From: an uncultured Lachnospiraceae bacterium
GTDB lineage: Bacteria; Bacillota; Clostridia; Lachnospirales; Lachnospiraceae
NCBI GenBank assembly: GCA_910579085.1
Contig: CAJTRU010000087.1
Coordinates: 1-12,837, forward strand
Direction: 5' to 3'
DNA: 12,837 nucleotides
The first letter of the stretch is position 1; each line of letters opens with the position of its first letter. The position numbers and the translations under genes were made by a program. Under the pieces are notes generated by a model that saw nothing but the letters and a program-made list of their open reading frames with translations, had not been told where the DNA came from and ran no database searches. Shown here piece by piece: positions 1 through 6,518 of the stretch.

Positions 1-58
1 ACTATCTCCTTTGTTTTATTTTATATCGAACTCACGTTAAATATATAAATAACAACAT

Positions 59-87
59 TTGACAAATATATACCACAGTAATATACT
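59..87 (+). promoter_or_regulatory. sigma-A type promoter of the membrane protein / HAD unit
   Basis: The -35 hexamer TTGACA (59-64) is a perfect match to consensus and lies 17 bases before TATACT (82-87). Transcription would start near 94, giving a leader of about 34 bases before the ATG at 128. The rest of the first 127 bases is AT-rich and shows no gene. Confidence 0.75.
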
Positions 88-127
88 TGTCTGGTAATAT
101 TACATCTGTATATAGAAGGGGGAGTTT

Positions 128-574
128 ATGAAAAAAATTTACTGTATTGTGCTGCAAATAGTACTACTGGCATGGTTTTTTCTTGACATGACAGGTTTTT
201 ACTTTGGCGGGCATTGTCTGGTTATACAGTCTTATAATGATGATGGCATTTTCTTTTTAATCTATTTTGCAGCAGTAATTCTATTTATTACACAAGAAAA
301 GACTGGAAAATGGTTTGTTGCTATTTTCACAGCTTTATGGTTTATTACACAATTTATCTGCCATGAATGGTATACTATTTTTAATGGAGGATTTATGGGC
401 GGGCTGGAAGGAAAAATCAAGCATTTCCAGGGAACTATACACTGGACTGCTGTAGAAGGCAGATATATACCAGATGTTTACCATACTATCCTGCATATAC
501 TTATATTATCCGTATTTGCCAGCACAGTTATATACATACATAATACCAGAAACCGAAATAACATTGCAGCATAA
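128..574 (+). CDS. small four-helix membrane protein, function unknown
   Basis: 148 aa. I do not recognise the family. Four hydrophobic stretches, near residues 5-26, 40-55, 62-79 and 118-137, should span the membrane; a loop of about 35 residues (83-117) rich in Gly, His and aromatic residues lies between the third and fourth. A short basic tail (HNTRNRNN) closes the protein, and no catalytic motif is visible. The purine-rich site AAGGGGGAG lies just before the ATG, and the promoter at 59-87 fits this start. The HAD phosphatase gene begins 50 bases after the stop with no clear terminator between them, so the two are probably co-transcribed. That it is a real gene is well supported by promoter, ribosome site and protein character; its job is unknown. 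Confidence 0.75.
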   Translation: MKKIYCIVLQIVLLAWFFLDMTGFYFGGHCLVIQSYNDDGIFFLIYFAAVILFITQEKTGKWFVAIFTALWFITQFICHEWYTIFNGGFMGGLEGKIKHFQGTIHWTAVEGRYIPDVYHTILHILILSVFASTVIYIHNTRNRNNIAA

Positions 575-624
575 TGGCTGTCTGCCAGCTAATCTGATAC
601 TAAAGGTAATGAAAGGAAATATTT

Positions 625-1425
625 ATGGAAAACCTGGTTTTTTTTGATGTTGATGAAACGTTAGTTACTAAAAATGAAAATGGATATTTAATACCTGAAA
701 GCACCACACTTGCTTTGAAACTTCTGAGAAAAAATGGAAACTTGTGTTTTATTAATTCTGGAAGAACTATTGCTGGTATGGAAGATATAATACTGGACAT
801 AGGTGTGGACGGTTTTGTATGCGGATGTGGCACGTATATATGTATTAAAAATAAAATATTATTTTCCAGGACTATACCACATACTCTTGGGAATGAAGTA
901 ATAAAAGACCTTATAAATTGCAAACTTGAATTGCTTCTTGAAGGACAAAGTTCAATATATTATATTGATATGCCATATAAAACAAGGATAAAGGATTTTA
1001 AAGAAGACCATAAAAAGACATTTCCTGGAATATGCAAAATCCTGCCACCAGAAGATGCATATAACCTGTCTTTTGATAAGTTCTGCATATGTACTGCACC
1101 TGGATGTGATTTTGAATATTTTTATAACAAGTATAACAGGGAATTTAACTTTATAGACCGTGGCAACAGCTTTTTTGAAATTGTCCCGTCTGGATGTTCT
1201 AAAGCAACAGGAATGAAGTTTTTAATGGATTATTATAATATTCCTGTAGAGAATACGTATGCAGCAGGAGACAGCACCAATGACCTGCCTATGATAGATT
1301 TTGCAGGAACAGGTATTGCAATGGGCAAAAGCCCTGCTACAGTTACCAGCCATGCAGATTATGTAACAAGCAGCATACTTGAAGATGGCATATATAATGC
1401 CATGAAACATTTTAAACTTATATAA
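625..1425 (+). CDS. Cof-type HAD-superfamily hydrolase (probable sugar-phosphate or similar phosphatase)
   Basis: 266 aa, the usual length for the Cof (class IIB) branch of the haloacid dehalogenase superfamily. Motif I is DVDETL near the N-terminus, with nucleophile Asp8 and acid/base Asp10. Motif II is the Ser in NSGRT (Ser45), motif III is Lys193 in SGCSKATGM, and motif IV is GDSTND (215-220), which would bind Mg2+. The cap domain lies between motifs II and III, and the ending DYVTSSILEDGIYNAM is typical of the branch. Family members are cytoplasmic, Mg-dependent phosphatases acting on sugar phosphates, pyridoxal phosphate or flavin intermediates; the substrate cannot be read from sequence. 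AAAGG at 612-616 sits 8 bases before the ATG. The gene is probably second in a unit with the membrane protein before it and ends at the hairpin at 1451-1475. Confidence 0.92.
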   Translation: MENLVFFDVDETLVTKNENGYLIPESTTLALKLLRKNGNLCFINSGRTIAGMEDIILDIGVDGFVCGCGTYICIKNKILFSRTIPHTLGNEVIKDLINCKLELLLEGQSSIYYIDMPYKTRIKDFKEDHKKTFPGICKILPPEDAYNLSFDKFCICTAPGCDFEYFYNKYNREFNFIDRGNSFFEIVPSGCSKATGMKFLMDYYNIPVENTYAAGDSTNDLPMIDFAGTGIAMGKSPATVTSHADYVTSSILEDGIYNAMKHFKLI

Positions 1426-1450
1426 ATACATCTTCCTGCATTACTTATAA

Positions 1451-1475
1451 GCCAGTGCCCTTTACAGGCACTGGC
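1451..1475 (+). terminator. hairpin terminator after the HAD gene, possibly two-way
   Basis: GCCAGTGCC (1451-1459) and GGCACTGGC (1467-1475) form a perfect 9-bp stem with a 7-base loop, followed on the + strand by TGTTGTTCTG. The T-run is imperfect. The hairpin lies between two converging genes (stops at 1425 and 1486), so it may serve both. Confidence 0.7.
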
Positions 1476-1485
1476 TGTTGTTCTG

Positions 1486-1950
1486 TCAGCTTTGGCCTTT
1501 AGCAGTCTTTCCAGACAGTGTTTCAAGCACTGTTTTATAAACCATAATAAGATATGCGTCTATAAAACAATATTTATTGGAAAGAAATTCTACAAGCTTA
1601 TAGATAAAACATGTACCCATAAGCATTACGCTTGCACATGTCACAAAATAATTTAAGTCCAATGCCAGAATTACTATATTAGCAGCAACATAAAAAATAA
1701 ATACAGAAAAAAACTTACGCCCAATCTGAAGTGCTAAATAAAGTGTTTCTGCAAGCAGCTCTTTGCGTTCTTTTATATATTCACTGTTCTCTTCCTTTAG
1801 CTGCTCATACATATCCTTGAAAATCTTTTTATCCTGGATTTTAGTCTTGGAATAAGCATTTCTTATAACTTCCTCTTCACACATCTGTACATATGAAGTA
1901 TATTTACTTTTTCCAAACTGCTTTTTTAAACATCTTTTAAAAACATTCAT
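1486..1950 (-). CDS. small two-helix membrane protein, function unknown
   Basis: 154 aa, not recognised. The first 75 residues are charged and probably helical (basic start MNVFKRCLKKQFGKSK, then an EEQLKEEN-type stretch). Two hydrophobic helices follow at about 80-98 and 100-121, and a 30-residue C-terminal tail ends the protein. It looks like a membrane anchor with a cytoplasmic, possibly coiled-coil N-terminal part. The ATG at 1950 is preceded by a weak purine-rich run (GGCGGGG) about 11 bases upstream. The gene converges on the HAD gene and stands alone: the next gene on its strand ends 263 bases upstream. That 263-base gap (1951-2213) holds no convincing gene, only a stem-loop at 2170-2210. 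Confidence 0.65.
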   Translation of the reverse strand: MNVFKRCLKKQFGKSKYTSYVQMCEEEVIRNAYSKTKIQDKKIFKDMYEQLKEENSEYIKERKELLAETLYLALQIGRKFFSVFIFYVAANIVILALDLNYFVTCASVMLMGTCFIYKLVEFLSNKYCFIDAYLIMVYKTVLETLSGKTAKGQS

Positions 1951-2169
1951 TAATAATACCCCGCCTTGGCTGCAACATTCTATTTTAATTTATGTGGTTT
2001 TTCACAATGCGTTCATATGAAATACACAAAAATATCACATAAATCTGTTAGCATTTTTATATGGATACCACTTGTAATTCCTGGTACAGTATCTATTAAA
2101 CCTTCATCTGTCTTAATCTATTCTGTACCCTGTGGTATTCTTTGTACACCTTTTTTTCATAAATCTCAT

Positions 2170-2210
2170 ACAAGGCATATCTTATAGGGAATACCCGGGA
2201 TATGCCTTGT
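2170..2210 (-). terminator. stem-loop directly after the response-regulator gene
   Basis: ACAAGGCATATC (2170-2181) pairs perfectly over 12 bp with GATATGCCTTGT (2199-2210). The loop holds a further GGG/CCC pairing. It starts 4 bases past the end of the gene at 2214. Neither side has a good T-run, so it may be an RNA-stabilising 3' end or a Rho-assisted terminator rather than a classical intrinsic one. Confidence 0.55.
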
Positions 2211-2213
2211 ATA

Positions 2214-3254
2214 TTAATCCCCATACATTGTATTTAATATGTCTAATGCTTCATCATACTGGAAATTCTGTATAGCATCATACATTTCCTGGAGTTTACC
2301 TATATACTTTTCATTGCTTCCTGCAAGCATTTTCTCAAGAAGGTCTGTAATTTCAATATATTCGTAATTATCAATGCTTTCTTTTAATTTATTAAGGTTT
2401 TTAATAAATTCTGATTCTTCCATTTTAGTCCCTGGTTTTTTAGCAAGGTTTTTCTGGTTATAACAATCACATGCAATTTTAAGCTGGTGATGGAATTCTT
2501 TTACCATTTCCATATATTCACCTATCTGTGAAATTATATACATGCGCTGGTATTCCTTAGCAGATAATTCCATTTTCTGTGAATAACCTGCAAGCTTGTT
2601 TGCTGCAATATTCAGGAAAATTCCTTTAAGACTGTGGAAATGCATTGACATAGCTTCTAATTGTTCAGTATTCCTTATTTCTTCAAGTTTATTATAATGC
2701 TCTAAAATATTCCTTACAGAAACATTAAGGACTTTCATATAATTATCAAGGCTTCCTGCCATAAGGGCAATTCCTTCATCGTAATTAAGGCCTTCAACCA
2801 GAGAAAGAAACCCTGCGGAGTCAATACATTCTTCTTCTGGACAGCCTTCTCCAGCTTCCCCTTTTATAAAACCATACTGTTTAAGTTTTACCTCAAAATC
2901 TTCTATACGTAAAGGCTTTTTTATTACGCAGTCTGCACCTGCATCTGTAAACAGCCTGGTAACTGCTTCATCCACGGTAGCTGAAACCCCTATTACTTTA
3001 GGCTGGTTTTTACCATTTGATATCTCCATTATCTGTCTTGTTGTTTCAACCCCGTCCATTTCAGGCATAAGGTAATCCATAAGAACTATATCATAGAGTA
3101 CACTCCTCACCCTTTCTACTGCCTCTATGCCTGATTCTGCCGTATCTGCCTTTATTCCATAACGTTCAAGCATTGCAGCCAGAACCATGACATTAACCAT
3201 ATTGTCATCTACAACAAGAACCCTTATGTTCCTCACAATAATATTTTCTTCCAT
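2214..3254 (-). CDS. response regulator with receiver and HPt-like domains, no kinase or DNA-binding domain
   Basis: 346 aa. Residues about 9-128 form a CheY-like receiver: acidic pair Asp16-Asp17 in VVDDN, phospho-acceptor Asp60 in DIVLMDYLMPEMDG, Ser91 in GVSA and the conserved Lys in IKKPL (112-113). After a short Glu-rich linker, about 145-265 is helical and holds HFHSLKG (205-211), the histidine-phosphotransfer signature with His207. A final helical part (about 275-346) has two FD/YDEAL-like turns, as often seen at the tail of clostridial hybrid sensor kinases. No kinase, HTH or GGDEF domain is present, so it reads like the detached C-terminal end of a hybrid kinase acting as a phosphorelay shuttle (inference). 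GGGGG lies 6 bases before the ATG. The gene starts 47 bases after galM ends with no terminator visible between them, so both are probably on one transcript. Confidence 0.85.
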   Translation of the reverse strand: MEENIIVRNIRVLVVDDNMVNVMVLAAMLERYGIKADTAESGIEAVERVRSVLYDIVLMDYLMPEMDGVETTRQIMEISNGKNQPKVIGVSATVDEAVTRLFTDAGADCVIKKPLRIEDFEVKLKQYGFIKGEAGEGCPEEECIDSAGFLSLVEGLNYDEGIALMAGSLDNYMKVLNVSVRNILEHYNKLEEIRNTEQLEAMSMHFHSLKGIFLNIAANKLAGYSQKMELSAKEYQRMYIISQIGEYMEMVKEFHHQLKIACDCYNQKNLAKKPGTKMEESEFIKNLNKLKESIDNYEYIEITDLLEKMLAGSNEKYIGKLQEMYDAIQNFQYDEALDILNTMYGD

Positions 3255-3301
3255 ATAAATCCCCCATGATATTTCCTTAAACCCAGGTAAAAACTTGCAG
3301 T

Positions 3302-4366
3302 CTAAAATGTCTTAAAACGGTATACTGTAATACTTTTAAACTGCTCCCCTGCCTTTAATACAGCATTTGGAAAACCTTCTGTATTTATAGCATTTGGAAA
3401 ATTTTGTGTTTCAAAACATGCGCCACAGAAGTTCCCATAATGTACACCATCTTTGCCACCAGCTATATCAAGGTCATTAGCAGTATAAAGCTGCATTCCT
3501 GGCTGGTCAGTAAACACCTCCATAATACGCCCTGTGCTATTATCACGGAACTGTGCCACCTTTCTCATGCCATCCCCTGCACCATTCCTTAATACAAAGT
3601 TATAGTCATAGCCTGTTACTACATTGCCATATGCATCTTCTTTACCAATTCCATCCCTTAACTTCTTAAATTCCCTAAAGTCAAGTGCTGTACCTGCAAG
3701 CTCCTTTAACTCCCCTGTAGGTACAAGTATATCATTTACAGGTGTGTAACAGTCTGCTTCTATCTGTACTTCCTGGTCTAATACATCAGGACATTTATGT
3801 CCGCCTTTCCCAAGGTTAAAATAAGTATGGTTAGTAAAATTAATTATTGTATCCTGGTCACATTCTGCCTTATACCCTATTATAAGTTCATCGTCATCAT
3901 CAAGTATATAAGTAACTGAATAATCAAGATTTCCTGGCAAACCCTGTTCACCATCAGGACTGCGCCTTGAAAATATAATTTTATCCTCTTCTTCAAACTC
4001 TTCATATACCACATCATACATACAGCAGTTGTACCTGAGATTGCCTCCATGCAAGCAGTTTGTCTCATCATTCTGGTCAAGCTTGTACTCCTTGCCATTT
4101 AAAACAAACTTTGCATCTGAAACCCTGTTGGCGTATCTTCCAATAGGTGCTCCAAAACTAGGTTTATTTACTTCATATGGTGCAGTTTCACTATAACCAA
4201 GTGCAATATCCTCAAATACACCATCCCTGCCAGGGACAATAATATCTGTAATAACTGCACCTAAATCAATAAATGAAACTTCCATGCCATTTTTATTCTT
4301 TAATGTATACTTTGTAACCTCATTGCCTGCTTTATCCACTCCAAACCTGCTCTTCGTAATACTCAT
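3302..4366 (-). CDS. galM: aldose 1-epimerase (mutarotase)
   Basis: 354 aa, close to the usual 340-350. It interconverts the alpha and beta anomers of galactose and glucose in the cytoplasm, feeding the Leloir pathway. Visible family motifs, in order: GRYANRV (77-83), LHGG with His106, SPDGEQGLPGNL (136-147), NFTNHTYFNL with His180 (catalytic acid by family knowledge), GYDYNF (252-257), TDQPGMQLYT (286-295) and CFETQNFPNA with Glu319 (catalytic base). An ATG 15 bases further upstream is in frame, but GGGAGG at 4374-4379 lies 7 bases from the ATG at 4366 and would be inside the longer version, so 4366 is chosen. No galK, galT or galE lies next to it; the downstream neighbour is a response regulator. 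A promoter with an overlapping palindrome lies just upstream. Confidence 0.95.
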   Translation of the reverse strand: MSITKSRFGVDKAGNEVTKYTLKNKNGMEVSFIDLGAVITDIIVPGRDGVFEDIALGYSETAPYEVNKPSFGAPIGRYANRVSDAKFVLNGKEYKLDQNDETNCLHGGNLRYNCCMYDVVYEEFEEEDKIIFSRRSPDGEQGLPGNLDYSVTYILDDDDELIIGYKAECDQDTIINFTNHTYFNLGKGGHKCPDVLDQEVQIEADCYTPVNDILVPTGELKELAGTALDFREFKKLRDGIGKEDAYGNVVTGYDYNFVLRNGAGDGMRKVAQFRDNSTGRIMEVFTDQPGMQLYTANDLDIAGGKDGVHYGNFCGACFETQNFPNAINTEGFPNAVLKAGEQFKSITVYRFKTF

Positions 4367-4411
4367 TCTGTAACCTCCCAATAAATTTATAGAAAAAATA
4401 GCCTGGTCTTT

Positions 4412-4440
4412 AGTATATCAAATAAAAAATCACTTTACAA
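4412..4440 (-). promoter_or_regulatory. sigma-A type promoter of galM
   Basis: Read on the minus strand, TTGTAA (4440-4435) and TATACT (4417-4412) are 17 bases apart. Transcription would start near 4405, leaving about 40 bases of leader before the galM ATG. Confidence 0.65.
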
Positions 4441-4447
4441 GTGATTT
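4427..4447. promoter_or_regulatory. palindrome over the galM -35 region, candidate operator
   Basis: AAATCACTT (4427-4435) and AAGTGATTT (4439-4447) are perfect inverted repeats separated by TAC. The palindrome covers the -35 hexamer and part of the spacer of the galM promoter, where a repressor dimer would block polymerase. Which regulator binds cannot be told from the sequence. Confidence 0.5.
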
Positions 4448-4486
4448 GATGGTTTACAGTTATCTTGTGTTTGTGTAAAAACGGAC

Positions 4487-4689
4487 GGTTTCTTTGCCAG
4501 AGCCAGAATATTCCGTAAAAGGGGTACGCTTCCGCTACGATAAGCCACGCAGCGGCACATAAAGCCAGATATTTAATGTTCCAAAATAAACTTACGTTTA
4601 TTCCGTAACATTAAATATCCAGCTTAAATGCCGGCGGGCTTAAAGTACCCCTTTTATGGAATATTACTGGCATCTGGCACCAGAAAACC
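4487..4689. repeat. 200-bp self-complementary hairpin element
   Basis: The arms at 4502-4527 and 4645-4671 pair nearly perfectly (one bulge, one wobble), including GGGGTAC with GTACCCC. Pairing continues outward to GGTTT/AAACC (4487-4491 with 4685-4689). Inward, ATATTTAATGTT (4569-4580) pairs with AACATTAAATAT (4608-4619), and the tip is AATAAAC-TTAC-GTTTATT. TAAGCC..GCGGCA on the 5' side also matches TGCCGGCGGGCTTA on the 3' side. The whole segment can fold end to end as DNA cruciform or RNA. Confidence 0.75.
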
Positions 4690-4732
4690 TGTAATTATAA
4701 ACCCATAAACCAATAAAACATTGGATAACAGG

Positions 4733-4820
4733 ATAACTGCAAATTATATTTAGTGTAATTATTCTGCTGGACATTTATGTACATATGGATAAAATGCCGT
4801 ACAATATAATTTACAGTTAT
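4733..4820. repeat. AT-rich palindromic repeat with 18-bp arms
   Basis: ATAACTGCAAATTATATT (4733-4750) is the inverted repeat of AATATAATTTACAGTTAT (4803-4820), 17 of 18 positions pairing. A third, direct relative (GTAAATTATATT) lies at about 4878-4889. TTATTCTGCT occurs at about 4759 and 4818 and, inverted, at about 4973. The segment 4690-5020 shows no gene. Confidence 0.6.
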
Positions 4821-5023
4821 TCTGCTAAATTTGCTGTGCCTTGGTAAAACTACAAAAAATACTTTCATATTATAGTTGTAAATTATATTTTGGAAAGTCA
4901 GATGATTTAGACGGGTAGAAGAACAATGGCATGATTTTTGTATAATGACTATTATATTATTTAGTAACTGACTAGCAGAATAATCAAGCCACCATATTTA
5001 CAGTTATCTTATTATTATATGAA

Positions 5024-5112
5024 AAGCTGTATGGAGCTGCTAGTATTTAAGCACAGTATTAAATGTTCCGCAGGAACATAAGGGCTTTATACACTCATTG
5101 CGTGCGATGCCC
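5024..5112. repeat. 89-bp repeat module, copy 1
   Basis: This segment aligns with 5209-5297 at about 80% by eye with small gaps. Fully conserved blocks include AAGCTGTA, GTATTAAATGTTCC, AGGAACAT, GGGCTTTAT and ATTGCGTGCGA. In both copies AATGTTCC and GGAACAT can form a small hairpin tip. Unlike copy 2, this copy lacks the long outer arms. Confidence 0.65.
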
Positions 5113-5179
5113 AAACACAATGTCATTTAGTTAAGGGTTTATGAAAATATTTCTATAAAATGCCAAAGGGTAGATTAGC

Positions 5180-5351
5180 TGGCAAATTCCAAATGTGCTT
5201 ACATGAACAAGCTGTACGAAGCCGCTGGTGCTTAAGCCCCGTATTAAATGTTCCATAGGAACATTGAGGGGCTTTATGCACCATTGCGTGCGAGTCCATA
5301 CCAGACCGGCGAAAGCGTGCTTTGTTCATGTAAGGCACTTTGGATTTGCCA
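5180..5351. repeat. long hairpin containing module copy 2
   Basis: The arms 5180-5212 and 5319-5351 are inverted repeats of 33 bases with few differences; shared words are TGGCAAA, TTACATGAACA and AGC. Inside (5209-5297) is the second copy of the 89-bp module, where GTGCTTAAGCCCC pairs with GGGGCTTTATGCAC and AATGTTCC with GGAACATT around a 3-base loop. A perfect 12-bp inverted repeat, TCATTTAGTTAA (5123-5134) and TTAACTAAATGA (5387-5398), encloses the whole hairpin. Confidence 0.7.
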
Positions 5352-5508
5352 GCGCATCCCATTATTGTTAAATTCCAGCCTCTCCATTAACTAAATGATT
5401 ACCATACCATAGCGCAAATGTGCCCACTGTATGGAATATTCTGGCCCTGATACGAAAAACCGTCCGTTAAAAAACAGAGATAACTTTTAAATTATTTTTT
5501 TTATGTAT

Positions 5509-5536
5509 TTGCAATTCAGGCATTTTGTTATATAAT
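5509..5536 (+). promoter_or_regulatory. promoter of the FlxA-like gene
   Basis: TTGCAA (5509-5514) and a perfect TATAAT (5531-5536) are 16 bases apart. The start of transcription would be near 5543, leaving a leader of about 87 bases. It lies about 40 bases to the right of the repeat-rich element. Confidence 0.65.
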
Positions 5537-5629
5537 AAAAGTAATATTATTAGTTCTGGATTAGGGAGAACAGAAAGCATATTAGTGTCCTGTACTGCAC
5601 CAGGTTTAAATGGAAAGGAGGCCGCATAT

Positions 5630-6415
5630 ATGAGGATTGGCGGAACTGAAACAGTAGAAGTACAACAGTATAAGGGAGCAATGAACAGCCAGACAGAGGC
5701 AGTGGCAACAGATTCTGAAACAAAGAGTTTCCAGAACCAGATTGCAAGCGCACAGACACAGCTTCAGAAGCTGTCTGCTAATAATGAGATGAGTTCTGAG
5801 GAAAAGGCAAAGAAGCGCCAGGAAATACAAAAGCAGATTATGGAGCTTAACAATATGCTCAGGGAGCGTAAGGCAGAGCTTCGGAGGGAGAAGCAGCAAA
5901 AAGCAGCAGAAGAAGGAAATAGTGGTGAAGAACCGCTGCCAGGGCAGCAGGGGAAGCCAGAAACTGTACATATAGAAAGTAATACATCTTCATCACCAGG
6001 AATATCATCAAGGCATATGAAGTCACTTATTTCAGCAGATGCTGCAATAGACAAGGCAGAGCTGGCTGACAATATTTCTAATGAACTGGAAAGCCGGGTA
6101 CAGGTTCTCCAAGGTGAAATAAGGCAGGCAGAAGCTAATGGCGGTTATGTAGAAGCTAAAAAGGGTGAGGTACAGTCCCTGGAGAATAAAGTAGCTAAAA
6201 TATCTGGTGCAAAGGCGAACATTATAAATGGTGCTATAAGTGAAATGAAGCAGGCTGTAAAAGAAGCAGGAAAAGACTCCAAATCCAGCCAGGGCACAAG
6301 TGAAGCAGCAAAGAAGCCAGCAGATGTACCATCAAAAGACTTTACTACAAAGAAACAGCAGGTTGATATGTATACAAAAGGAAAAATGTTTTCTAATGTT
6401 GAATTCCATTTCTAA
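5630..6415 (+). CDS. FlxA-like coiled-coil protein
   Basis: 261 aa. Residues about 34-95 (SFQNQIASAQTQLQKLSAN, then SSEEKAKKRQEIQKQIMELNNMLRERKAEL) have the repeating Gln/Leu helical pattern and the 'S.EEK...R..IQ.QI..L' layout of the FlxA-like family, whose function is not well defined. A disordered, Pro/Gly/Ser-rich linker (about 96-130) follows, then a second helical, heptad-like stretch (about 133-215) and a Lys-rich tail ending NVEFHF. There is no signal peptide or membrane helix. The start is the ATG at 5630, with AAAGGAGG 8 bases upstream (5614-5621); an in-frame ATG at 5525 would precede the likely transcription start and is rejected. The gene converges on the DUF2589 operon across a shared hairpin. 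A structural or adaptor role is inference. Confidence 0.75.
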   Translation: MRIGGTETVEVQQYKGAMNSQTEAVATDSETKSFQNQIASAQTQLQKLSANNEMSSEEKAKKRQEIQKQIMELNNMLRERKAELRREKQQKAAEEGNSGEEPLPGQQGKPETVHIESNTSSSPGISSRHMKSLISADAAIDKAELADNISNELESRVQVLQGEIRQAEANGGYVEAKKGEVQSLENKVAKISGAKANIINGAISEMKQAVKEAGKDSKSSQGTSEAAKKPADVPSKDFTTKKQQVDMYTKGKMFSNVEFHF

Positions 6416-6440
6416 TAACATGTATTTTAAGGATATTTAA

Positions 6441-6488
6441 AATGCCGCTTTTACCTGGCAGTTTGTTATACCAGGCAGAAGTGGCATT
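6441..6488. terminator. bidirectional hairpin terminator between the FlxA-like gene and the DUF2589 operon
   Basis: AATGCCGCTT (6441-6450) pairs with AAGTGGCATT (6479-6488), 9 of 10, and inside it CCTGG (6454-6458) pairs with CCAGG (6471-6475). On the + strand ATTATTTGTG follows; on the minus strand the flank reads TTTAAATATCC. It lies between converging stops at 6415 and 6519 and probably ends both transcripts. Confidence 0.75.
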
Positions 6489-6518
6489 ATTTGTGTATGT
6501 AAAATATATAGCTTTTAT

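Larger units (their letters stand above)
4453..5010. repeat. 14-bp direct repeat flanking the first half of the repeat-rich region
   Basis: TTTACAGTTATCTT occurs exactly at 4453-4466 and again at 4997-5010. A shorter copy, TTTACAGTTAT, lies at 4810-4820, and its inverted relative ATAACTGCAAA starts at 4733. The recurring word looks like the end sequence of a small repeat family inserted several times. No gene is visible between the two copies. Confidence 0.55.
4480..5468. repeat. about 1-kb gene-free, repeat-built element bounded by 12-bp inverted repeats
   Basis: The left end AACGGACGGTTT (4480-4491) and the right end AAACCGTCCGTT (5457-5468) are perfect inverted repeats. Similarity continues inward with gaps through the word CCAGAATATTCC (left, 4503-4514; right, inverted, 5433-5444) and more weakly for about another 30 bases. 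Outside the ends, AGTTATCT (left, 4458-4465) and its complement AGATAACT (right, 5478-5485) also match. Inside are two long hairpins, an AT-rich palindrome and two copies of an 89-bp module, listed separately. No ORF inside resembles a protein. It could be nested MITE-like elements or one large structured RNA; I cannot assign a known family. Confidence 0.7.

Noticed and set aside
1966..2187. 73-codon open frame on the + strand
   Set aside because: It has no ribosome site, a composition unlike a protein, and runs into the stem-loop at 2170-2210.
1990..2187. Possible decayed gene on the minus strand (a 34-codon stretch DEGLIDTVPGITSGIHIKMLTD that joins a short upstream frame by one frameshift)
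   Set aside because: Too short, no family recognised, and stop-free runs of this size occur by chance.
4722..4740. Tandem GGATAACA-GGATAACT as DnaA boxes, hinting at an origin
   Set aside because: Read on the other strand they give TTATCC but lack the CACA part of the DnaA box, and no dnaA, dnaN or repA is near.
5153..5362. Open frame on the minus strand inside the repeat region
   Set aside because: It coincides with the long hairpin, so it is a by-product of repeat sequence; no ribosome site or protein-like pattern.
4480..5468. Inverted repeats taken as ends of an IS element or as a CRISPR array
   Set aside because: No transposase reading frame inside, and the repeats are neither regularly spaced nor separated by unique spacers.
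5525..5629. Longer N-terminus for the FlxA-like protein starting at 5525
   Set aside because: It starts inside the promoter region and lacks a ribosome site; the ATG at 5630 has AAAGGAGG at ideal spacing.
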